Shown here: piece after piece, positions 1 through 5,791 of the stretch | Position numbering within the stretch: the first letter of the stretch is position 1 | Layout: every line of letters starts with the position of its first letter | Assembly (NCBI GenBank): GCA_946480485.1 | Contig: CAMLJW010000347.1 | Span: 1-5,791, forward strand | Length of the DNA stretch: 5,791 nucleotides | Direction of reading: 5' to 3' | Source: an uncultured Streptomyces sp. | GTDB lineage: Bacteria > Actinomycetota > Actinomycetes > Streptomycetales > Streptomycetaceae | Made by a program: the position numbers and the translations under genes | The notes under the pieces: generated by a model | Databases searched by the model: none | Seen by the model: only the letters and a program-made list of their open reading frames with translations | What the model was told of the DNA's origin: nothing

Positions 1-1266
1 CCCCACTCCACCCAGGGTCGCGCGATCAGCGTGCGTACGCTCGGACAGGGCATCCCCTTCGGCCGCCGTATGAGCGACGCACAGCAGCCCCAGCCGAACC
101 AGTCGGCACCCACGGCCCCTACGGCTCCCCAGCCACAAACCCAGCAGGCACAGGCACAGGCACAGGCACCGGCGCCCGCACAGGCCCAGGCAGGGCCCCA
201 GCAACAACCCCAGACCCCTACCCCTCCCCCGCACGCGACCAACGGCTCCGGTCGCCGCCGCAAGCTCGGCACCCGCAACGAGCCCGTGCCCGAGCCCGCA
301 GCTGCGGCCGAGCACCCGGAAGTGGCTGCCCGCCAGCACCCCCGGCAACGGGCACCGCAGTCCCAGCAACCCGCGCAACCCGCGCCGCAGTCCCGGCTGG
401 CCACCGCCACCGGGGGCACCGGCCGCTCGTACGCGATCGGGGCCCCCGACAAGAACGCAGACGAAGGCCCCGAGCCGCTCGACGGCCCCGGCGGCGCGGT
501 AGAGGTCGCGAATCAGCCCCAATCGCAGCCGATGGACGACGAGCTGCCCCCGGAGCCGCTGGACAACCCGCGCCGGCTGCTGGTCTGGCCCGCGCCGGAC
601 GTCTCCACCCAGCAGGCGCTGAGCGAGCGCGGCTATCGTCCGGTGATCGTGCACTCACGCGAGGAGGTCGCCGCCCAGATCGCCGCCTTCCCCGCCGCGC
701 TCTTCGTCGACCCGCTCACCGGCCCGATCACTCGTACGGCGCTGCAGTCGCTGCGTACGGCCGCGGTCGCCGCCGACGTCCCGGTGCTCGTGACGGCGGG
801 CCTCGGGCAGGCGACGCGTGAGGCGGCGTACAGCGCCGACCCTGCCGTACTCCTCAAGGCGCTGGCGCCCCGCGACAGCGAGCAGCACCCGCCGCGCGTG
901 CTGCTCATCGAGGAGCACGCGGAGATCGCGCTGGCGCTGACCGCGATGGTGGAGCGGCGCGGGATGCAGGTCGCGCGGGCCACGTCCGACGCGGACGCGG
1001 TCACCCTGGCCGCGCAGATGCGACCGAACCTGGTGGTGATGGATCTGATGCAGATACGCCGCCGCCGTGCCGGAATCGTGGACTGGCTGCGCGCGAACGG
1101 CCTACTCAACCGCACCCCGCTCGTTGTCTACACCGCCGCTGTCGACCAGGCCGAACTCCCGCGCCTGGCCGCGGGGGAGGCGGTCCTGTTCCTCGCCGAG
1201 CGCTCGACGAGCGCGGAGGTACAGAGCCGGATCGTAGAGCTGCTGACGCGCATCGGTACGAACTGA
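1..1266 (+). CDS. Tandem receiver-domain protein, probably the C-terminal part of a larger signalling protein (5' end outside window)
   Basis: The frame is open from base 1 and ends in TGA at 1264-1266. A GTG at 31 (411 aa) and an ATG at 70 (398 aa) are possible starts, but neither has a Shine-Dalgarno sequence. The codons before them already have G/C third positions (9 of 10 in 1-30), so I read this as the end of a longer protein. Numbering from the GTG: residues 14-180 are a Pro/Gln/Ala-rich, probably disordered stretch. Residues 181-285 resemble a receiver fold with D227 in LFVDPLTG, T255 in VLVTAG and K276, but the N-terminal acidic pair is missing (LLVWPAPD). Residues 288-408 are a clearer receiver with E294-E295, phospho-acceptor-like D338 (VVMDLM) and T368 (VVYTAA). 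The usual Lys is missing there (LFLAER). No output domain follows. Receiver domains accept phosphate from histidine kinases; an upstream kinase portion is inferred, not seen. A stand-alone response regulator starting at 31 or 70 is the alternative. Confidence 0.75.
   Translation, partial: PHSTQGRAISVRTLGQGIPFGRRMSDAQQPQPNQSAPTAPTAPQPQTQQAQAQAQAPAPAQAQAGPQQQPQTPTPPPHATNGSGRRRKLGTRNEPVPEPAAAAEHPEVAARQHPRQRAPQSQQPAQPAPQSRLATATGGTGRSYAIGAPDKNADEGPEPLDGPGGAVEVANQPQSQPMDDELPPEPLDNPRRLLVWPAPDVSTQQALSERGYRPVIVHSREEVAAQIAAFPAALFVDPLTGPITRTALQSLRTAAVAADVPVLVTAGLGQATREAAYSADPAVLLKALAPRDSEQHPPRVLLIEEHAEIALALTAMVERRGMQVARATSDADAVTLAAQMRPNLVVMDLMQIRRRRAGIVDWLRANGLLNRTPLVVYTAAVDQAELPRLAAGEAVLFLAERSTSAEVQSRIVELLTRIGTN
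145..168 (+). repeat. Four perfect CAGGCA hexamers encoding (Gln-Ala)4
   Basis: CAGGCA occurs four times in perfect tandem inside the low-complexity part of the first gene, and imperfect copies continue to about 194. Each unit encodes Gln-Ala. Changes in copy number would add or remove residue pairs without shifting the frame, so the linker can vary in length between strains. Confidence 0.8.
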
Positions 1267-1309
1267 GTCGCGCGCACCGGGCATGGGGGCTTGAACCGCC
1301 CCTGCGTAT

Positions 1310-1357
1310 GTGAGGGCTGGGGTGGTGTTTCACGTGAAACACCGCCCCAGCCCTCAC
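1310..1357. terminator. Large inverted repeat between converging genes, likely bidirectional terminator
   Basis: Arms 1310-1333 and 1334-1357 are complementary at 23 of 24 positions. The exception, T1323 with G1344, can still pair as U-G in + strand RNA. The stem starts 43 nt after the stop codon of the first gene and lies 124 nt beyond the stop of the leftward pentapeptide gene, where a shared terminator would be expected. There is no T tract, which is common for Streptomyces terminators. The dyad has no unpaired loop, so in RNA the central 4 nt would form the turn. Its centre is a parS site, so the symmetry may owe as much to protein binding as to termination. Confidence 0.7.
1327..1340. 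promoter_or_regulatory. parS: parS site, binding site of chromosome-partition protein ParB
   Basis: The sequence GTTTCACGTGAAAC is a perfect palindrome and matches the established Streptomyces parS consensus exactly. The palindrome extends to 16 bp with the flanking T and A (1326-1341). ParB loads on such sites, which cluster around the replication origin, and organises and segregates the chromosome. It lies outside coding sequence, between converging genes, and forms the centre of a longer hairpin. Confidence 0.88.
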
Positions 1358-1481
1358 CCATAGGGTCGGCGCGTAGCTGCCGCACGCACGACGCCCGACA
1401 GGGGCCCTACATCAACCTCACTCTCAGTGTTCATGGCACACTTTCCAGCGGTAGATCGTGATCGCCCCCCAACCGGCAGGA

Positions 1482-2672
1482 TTACGATTTACGAGCGGAG
1501 TCCTTGGCGATCTGCTTCCGGACCTTTGGGTCGTTCCCGAGTCCTGCCGGGAGCTTCGTTCGAGAGTCGAGCCTCGCGGAGATCAACTGCTGCACTGTTG
1601 CCTGCGTGGGCTTCAACGTCACCTCGCGGCCGTTCACCTTGCCTACCTGGCCGGCCCGCAGGATCGCGCCGCGCAGATCTGCGCCGGTGAGGTCTGCGCC
1701 GGTGAGGTCTGCGCCGCGTAGATCTGCATAACGCAGGTCTGCACCCCGCAGGGACGCATAGTGAAGGGATACGTTTATGGGACTCGCTCCGCGTAACTGA
1801 GCGTGCTGGAGCCTCACGTGGTCCAGGTTCGCACCGACCAAGTACGCCCCGCGCAGGTCCGCATGGGGCATGGTGGCGTTCCGCAGGATCGCGCCACTCA
1901 GGTTGGCGTCGGGCAACCGCGGGTAGTCCGTGCCGGCATACGCGGAGTCGGGACTCCCTCCGCGGAGGAGGCCGATCCACGGCAGGTACGTCTCGCGCAG
2001 ATCCACTTTGGCCGTGGCGTCGTGAGCGGGAAAGCGTCGTGCCAGGACTTCGAACGCCGCCTGCACATCGGCTTCAGGCCGCCTGTCGAAAGCCGAGTTC
2101 TTCGTCCCAGACGCCCGCGCGTGGGTGCGGATATAGGCCGAGAGCACGTCCACGATGGAGGGCTGGTCCCGAGGCGAATCCTTCATTATGCGCTGTAGTG
2201 CATAGATGCCACCGAGCCGCACTTCCGTCGACTGGTCGCCGAGGTTGCTGACAGCGGCGGTATAACGGTCAGTGATCTGCCCTTCCCTCGTGACGCCCAG
2301 CTCGTCGTTCGACTGCATCGAGGTGAAGAACACCGCTGCGATGGCGGCGATGGCCGTCGTCGCAGCGCCGATCACTTCGATCCTCCGCGTCCAGATGCCT
2401 CGCTGATCGGACGGATCCGCTGTGGCCGAGTCTCCGAAGCCCCGCTCTGCACGAGCGGTGAGGGTGCCGGTCGGCCGGGCCCGTCCTGGCGCGTGGCGCC
2501 GCTGGCCTGCCTGCCGCGGGCCAAGTGGTGCTCGAGGTCGCATGCGGTGGCCTGCTCGCGCCCAGCGTTCGGCGATGCGTCGAATCTGTTGCCCGCGCGC
2601 CCCCGCTCGGGGAGTCCCCCTCATCATGAAGCTATTTGATCTGATCACGCCTGTGTGGTGCAGGGCTTTCAC
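1482..2672 (-). CDS. Membrane-anchored pentapeptide-repeat protein
   Basis: The longest frame (396 aa, GTG start, TAA stop) has a basic N-terminus and one hydrophobic segment at about residues 99-118 (VIGAATTAIAAIAAVFF). A conserved actinobacterial module follows at about 130-185 (GQITDRYTAAVSNLG, VRLGGIYALQRIMKDS). From about 254 to 340 there are pentapeptide repeats of the A(D/N)LxG type, most regular at 309-338. Such repeats fold into a right-handed quadrilateral beta helix; the partner cannot be told from sequence. The protein is probably held in the membrane with the repeats in the cytoplasm. The start is uncertain. The GTG at 2672 has only a weak GAAG upstream, whereas an ATG at 2543 has AGCAGG 7 nt upstream and gives 353 aa. 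Third-position GC falls from about 80% in the body to about 70% in the first 100 codons. Leu293 is a TTA codon (1794-1796), implying bldA control if the host is a Streptomyces. Confidence 0.85.
   Translation of the reverse strand: MKALHHTGVIRSNSFMMRGTPRAGARGQQIRRIAERWARAGHRMRPRAPLGPRQAGQRRHAPGRARPTGTLTARAERGFGDSATADPSDQRGIWTRRIEVIGAATTAIAAIAAVFFTSMQSNDELGVTREGQITDRYTAAVSNLGDQSTEVRLGGIYALQRIMKDSPRDQPSIVDVLSAYIRTHARASGTKNSAFDRRPEADVQAAFEVLARRFPAHDATAKVDLRETYLPWIGLLRGGSPDSAYAGTDYPRLPDANLSGAILRNATMPHADLRGAYLVGANLDHVRLQHAQLRGASPINVSLHYASLRGADLRYADLRGADLTGADLTGADLRGAILRAGQVGKVNGREVTLKPTQATVQQLISARLDSRTKLPAGLGNDPKVRKQIAKDSARKS
1663..1752 (-). repeat. 15-bp tandem DNA repeat coding for the pentapeptide units
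   Basis: Six consecutive 15-bp units run through this stretch. The units at 1678-1692 and 1693-1707 are identical (TCTGCGCCGGTGAGG on the + strand), and the others diverge by several bases. Each unit corresponds to one five-residue repeat such as ADLTG or ADLRG. The identical pair points to recent unit duplication or gene conversion within the coding sequence. Confidence 0.85.
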
Positions 2673-2684
2673 ACAGAAGCTTCA
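2627..2684. repeat. Nested inverted repeats around the 5' end of the pentapeptide gene
   Basis: Outer arms TGAAGCT (2627-2633) and AGCTTCA (2678-2684) enclose inner arms CTGTGTG (2651-2657) and CACACAG (2670-2676). Spacing between outer and inner arms is uneven (17 nt on one side, 1 nt on the other), so one continuous stem would carry a large bulge. The element spans the GTG at 2672 and is locally AT-richer than its surroundings. It could be an operator or leader structure if translation really starts downstream at 2543; chance is also possible. Confidence 0.3.
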
Positions 2685-2884
2685 GGTAGGGGGATGGAAG
2701 CGCTGTGGCGAGCATCGCGAAGGTGACCCGGCGGGTCCGTCTACGCGCTCACGCGCCGGTGCGCGTTGTCGCATAAACCGGCGTCCTGGCGGGGTCGTTG
2801 CTCCCCTCGCGGCGCGGCCCCGGGCTCGGCTCTACGCGACCCCATGCAGGCCGTTCTCGCCCCTCGGCCGCCCCAGGGCAACAG

Positions 2885-2915
2885 GAGAGCCCCTGGCGGG
2901 GCGCCAGGGGCTCTC
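2885..2915 (-). terminator. Strong hairpin terminator of the acyl-CoA synthetase gene
   Basis: Perfect 14-bp arms at 2885-2898 and 2902-2915 (GAGAGCCCCTGGCG and its complement) enclose a 3-nt loop. The hairpin begins 17 nt beyond the stop codon of the leftward ligase gene. There is no long T tract, but the stem is very stable. About 210 nt of non-coding sequence (2673-2884) separate it from the pentapeptide gene, and I found no convincing promoter or gene there. Confidence 0.85.
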
Positions 2916-2932
2916 TGGAGCGGTGCGGCAGG

Positions 2933-4597
<1,665 letters not shown>

Positions 4598-4602
4598 AGC
4601 GT

Positions 4603-4608
4603 CCTCCC
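4603..4608 (-). promoter_or_regulatory. Ribosome binding site deciding the ligase start
   Basis: On the minus strand GGGAGG is followed by 5 nt (ACGCT) and then the in-frame GTG at 4597-4595. The longer GTG start at 4624 lies upstream of this site and the ATG at 4585 would be 17 nt away, so the middle start fits best. Confidence 0.8.
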
Positions 4609-4658
4609 GGGCGGCATTGCCCACGCGGTAGTAAGCGGGTTTGCGCTGATTCTGCGCG

Positions 4659-4674
4659 CATACCGTTCGGTATG
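4659..4674. promoter_or_regulatory. Palindromic operator, TetR-family type, upstream of the ligase gene
   Basis: The 16-bp element CATACCGTTCGGTATG has perfect 7-bp arms separated by TT. The ACCG-N2-CGGT core is typical of operators bound by TetR-family repressors. Its nearer end is 61 nt upstream of the ligase start, a position where it could overlap the promoter. No TetR gene is in the window, so the regulator must be encoded elsewhere. A binding protein of another family is possible. I could not assign clear -35 and -10 boxes here. Confidence 0.65.
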
Positions 4675-4789
4675 TCGCCAGGACCGGGAATGATTTATCA
4701 CGTTGTGTCGCAGGTGATTCCCTGGTGGGCGGCTTTCCTGGGGCTTGGCAGGGGATTTGGCACTCTGCTGGTGCTCTACTGCTGCTCTA

Positions 4790-4808
4790 TAGGGCGTGTC
4801 AGGCCCTA
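4790..4808 (-). terminator. Weak hairpin overlapping the sigma factor stop codon
   Basis: Six-base arms TAGGGC (4790-4795) and GCCCTA (4803-4808) enclose a 7-nt loop, and the stop codon of the sigma gene is part of the stem. The stem is short and no T tract follows, so termination may be partial. The rest of the interval to the ligase gene (4675-4789) holds no gene I can support. Confidence 0.4.
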
Positions 4809-5360
4809 GTCTGCGGAGCGAACCGGCGCGAGCTCCGGGTCCTCACGCAGCTTGCCGAGCGCACGTGACACGGCCGACTTGACCGTGCCGACCGCGACGC
4901 CGAGCACCTCGGCCGTCTGGGCCTCGCTCAGATCCTCGTAGTACCGCAGTACGATCATCGCCCGTTGCCGTGCCGGCAACCGCATGATCGCGCGCCACAT
5001 CGCGTCGTGCAGCGCCTGCTGCTCCGCCGGATCCCCGGCCGGCGCCACCTCAGCTTCCGGCAGCTCGTCGCACGCGAACTCGTCGACCTTCCGCTTCCGC
5101 CACTGCGACGTACGCGTGTTCAGCAACGCCCGGCGTACGTAACCGTCGAGGGCCCGGTGGTCCTCGATCCGCTCCCACGCGACATACGTCTTCGTCAGCG
5201 CGGTCTGCAACAGATCCTCGGCGTCGCTCGGGTTCGCGGTCAGCGAGCGCGCGGTACGCAGCAGGACGGGCTGGCGGGCCTTCACGTACGACGCGAACGA
5301 CGGGTACGCGCGGGTCCGCGTCGCGGCGATCGAAGCGCTGGTGCAGACGAGTGTGGTCAT
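4806..5360 (-). CDS. SigE-family (ECF) RNA polymerase sigma factor
   Basis: The 184-residue protein has the compact two-domain plan of ECF sigma factors. Region 2 lies at about 22-90, with SDAEDLLQTALTKTYVAWE at 45-63 for core RNA polymerase and -10 recognition. A linker follows at 91-118. Region 4 lies at about 121-172, with a helix-turn-helix around 144-167 (SEAQTAEVLGVAVGTVKSAV) that reads the -35 element. It resembles the Streptomyces family named sigma-E-like, but I do not assign it to a named sigma factor. No anti-sigma gene is adjacent: the ligase lies downstream and a tRNA gene upstream, so control must be separate. The ATG at 5360 is the only good start, since a stop lies just upstream in frame. 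Its Shine-Dalgarno is unusual: GGAG only 2 nt before the ATG, and a much better AGGAGG 21 nt before it. No TTA codon is present. Confidence 0.93.
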   Translation of the reverse strand: MTTLVCTSASIAATRTRAYPSFASYVKARQPVLLRTARSLTANPSDAEDLLQTALTKTYVAWERIEDHRALDGYVRRALLNTRTSQWRKRKVDEFACDELPEAEVAPAGDPAEQQALHDAMWRAIMRLPARQRAMIVLRYYEDLSEAQTAEVLGVAVGTVKSAVSRALGKLREDPELAPVRSAD

Positions 5361-5371
5361 GGCTCCACGCT

Positions 5372-5387
5372 AGGAGCGGCCCCTCCT
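5372..5387 (-). promoter_or_regulatory. Possible leader hairpin covering an AGGAGG site before the sigma factor
   Basis: On the minus strand AGGAG and CTCCT form 5-bp arms around a 6-nt loop, starting 11 nt before the sigma factor ATG. The left arm includes a perfect AGGAGG that is 21 nt from the ATG, too far for normal initiation unless folding brings it closer. The short stem could be chance in such GC-rich sequence. Confidence 0.3.
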
Positions 5388-5624
5388 TCTGGGATCGGCC
5401 GGAGGTCCCGAAGCGTTGTCCGCCTCAGGTTGTAGGAGTGGCCCTTCCTCTACCTCCTGAAGTGGACGCGGGTGCCCGTCCCCCGGAGGGTTCAGCCCCG
5501 AGAAACGGCTCCCGGAGCAGTAGTACGAGGCTCAGGGCGTCTTTGAGGAGTACGGCTGGGCGCTGGGACGGAACAGGAGGAGCAGGACAGCCTCCGTCAC
5601 CGGTGATCGCGAGCAGCGCAACGA
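5388..5624. other. Non-coding leader and promoter region of the sigma factor gene
   Basis: This stretch lies between the tRNA terminator and the sigma factor leader, and no gene in it can be supported. An imperfect dyad at about 5428-5461 (CAGG, GTAG and their complements CTAC, CCTG around a GGCC-containing centre) may be a regulatory site or an RNA structure. The promoter of the sigma factor should lie here, but I could not identify its boxes. Confidence 0.45.
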
Positions 5625-5651
5625 CCCCCGACCATATGAACTGGTCAGGGG
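5625..5651 (-). terminator. Hairpin terminator of tRNA-Ser
   Basis: Arms 5625-5633 and 5643-5651 form nine pairs, with one G-U pair in the minus-strand transcript, around a 9-nt loop. The hairpin begins 11 nt after the 3' end of the tRNA gene, a typical place for a tRNA terminator, and separates the tRNA from the downstream sigma factor gene. Confidence 0.7.
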
Positions 5652-5662
5652 CCGCTCACGTG

Positions 5663-5747
5663 CGGTGGGTGTGGGATTTGAACCCACGGTGACTCGCGCC
5701 ACGACGGTTTTCAAGACCGTTCCCTTAGGCCGCTCGGGCAACCCACC
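5663..5747 (-). tRNA. tRNA-Ser (anticodon UGA)
   Basis: The 85-nt minus-strand sequence folds as a complete type II tRNA. The acceptor arm pairs GGTGGGT (5741-5747) with ACCCACC (5664-5670), with discriminator G at 5663. The anticodon stem ACGGT/ACCGT encloses loop CTTGAAA with anticodon TGA at 5713-5711, reading UCA codons. A long variable arm (around GTGGCGCGAGTCAC) marks it as serine, and the T arm contains GTGGGTTCAAATCCCAC. No CCA is encoded, so it is added after transcription, as is usual in Streptomyces. Confidence 0.96.
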
Positions 5748-5756
5748 TCGGCCCCG

Positions 5757-5762
5757 TCCTAC
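5757..5762 (-). promoter_or_regulatory. Possible -10 box of the tRNA-Ser promoter
   Basis: TAGGAC on the minus strand resembles the TAgggT/TANNNT -10 boxes of actinobacterial vegetative promoters and lies 9 nt upstream of the tRNA 5' end. The best -35 candidate (CGCTGT, 17 nt further upstream) is poor, so the call rests on position. Confidence 0.4.
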
Positions 5763-5775
5763 CTGGGGCGGAGCG

Positions 5776-5788
5776 GGTACAGCGTACC
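5776..5788. repeat. Small palindrome upstream of tRNA-Ser
   Basis: GGTAC and GTACC form 5-bp arms around AGC close to the right edge of the window. It overlaps the -35 area of the proposed tRNA promoter. It may be chance, or part of a terminator or operator belonging to a gene beyond the edge. Confidence 0.3.
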
Positions 5789-5791
5789 GGC

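Noticed and set aside
1286..1302. Short hairpin resembling a tRNA T arm after the first gene
   Set aside because: Only a 5-bp stem and 7-nt loop are present, the loop does not fit a T loop, and no other tRNA arms are nearby.
1663..1752. Regular 15-bp repeats as a possible CRISPR array
   Set aside because: The units are adjacent with no spacers and encode pentapeptide repeats in frame.
4672..4809. Small hydrophobic + strand ORF (MSPGPGMIYHVV...)
   Set aside because: There is no Shine-Dalgarno, third positions are not GC-biased, and it overlaps the ligase operator and the end of the sigma factor gene.
5532..5741. 69-aa minus-strand ORF running through the tRNA
   Set aside because: The tRNA and its terminator explain the sequence; translation through them is not credible.
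5663..5747. tRNA-Ser as an integration site for a mobile element
   Set aside because: No integrase gene and no second copy of the tRNA 3' end was seen in the window.

Overview
The window looks like chromosomal DNA of Streptomyces or a close relative. It is very GC-rich, its third codon positions are mostly G or C, and it carries a perfect 14-bp site of the Streptomyces parS type (GTTTCACGTGAAAC). It also has a small ECF/SigE-family sigma factor and a tRNA gene without an encoded CCA end. A parS site suggests, without proving, that the region lies in the origin-proximal half of the chromosome.

Layout, left to right. (1) Positions 1-1266 (+) hold a coding frame already open at the left edge. 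It has a Pro/Gln/Ala-rich disordered stretch followed by two receiver-like domains with different losses of the canonical phosphorylation residues. It is probably the C-terminal part of a larger signalling protein. (2) Positions 1310-1357 form a 48-nt, nearly perfect inverted repeat with the parS site at its centre. It lies between two converging genes and could serve as both partition site and terminator. (3) Positions 1482-2672 (-) encode a membrane-anchored pentapeptide-repeat protein with one TTA codon, which in Streptomyces suggests dependence on the bldA tRNA. (4) A strong hairpin terminator at 2885-2915 precedes, in map order, an acyl-CoA synthetase gene (2933-4597, -). That gene has a clear ribosome binding site and a TetR-type palindrome 61 nt upstream of its start. 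(5) Positions 4806-5360 (-) encode the sigma factor. (6) Positions 5663-5747 (-) are tRNA-Ser(UGA), with its own hairpin terminator and a possible -10 box.

The four genes from 1482 to the right edge (pentapeptide protein, ligase, sigma factor, tRNA) all read leftward. Each pair is separated by 200-300 nt containing hairpins or regulatory palindromes, so they look like separate transcription units rather than an operon. The first gene converges on them. No phage, insertion sequence, CRISPR or defence system is visible, and I do not claim a new system. The most noteworthy signals are the parS site inside a terminator-like dyad, the two degenerate receivers, the operator before the ligase gene, and the TTA codon in the pentapeptide gene.
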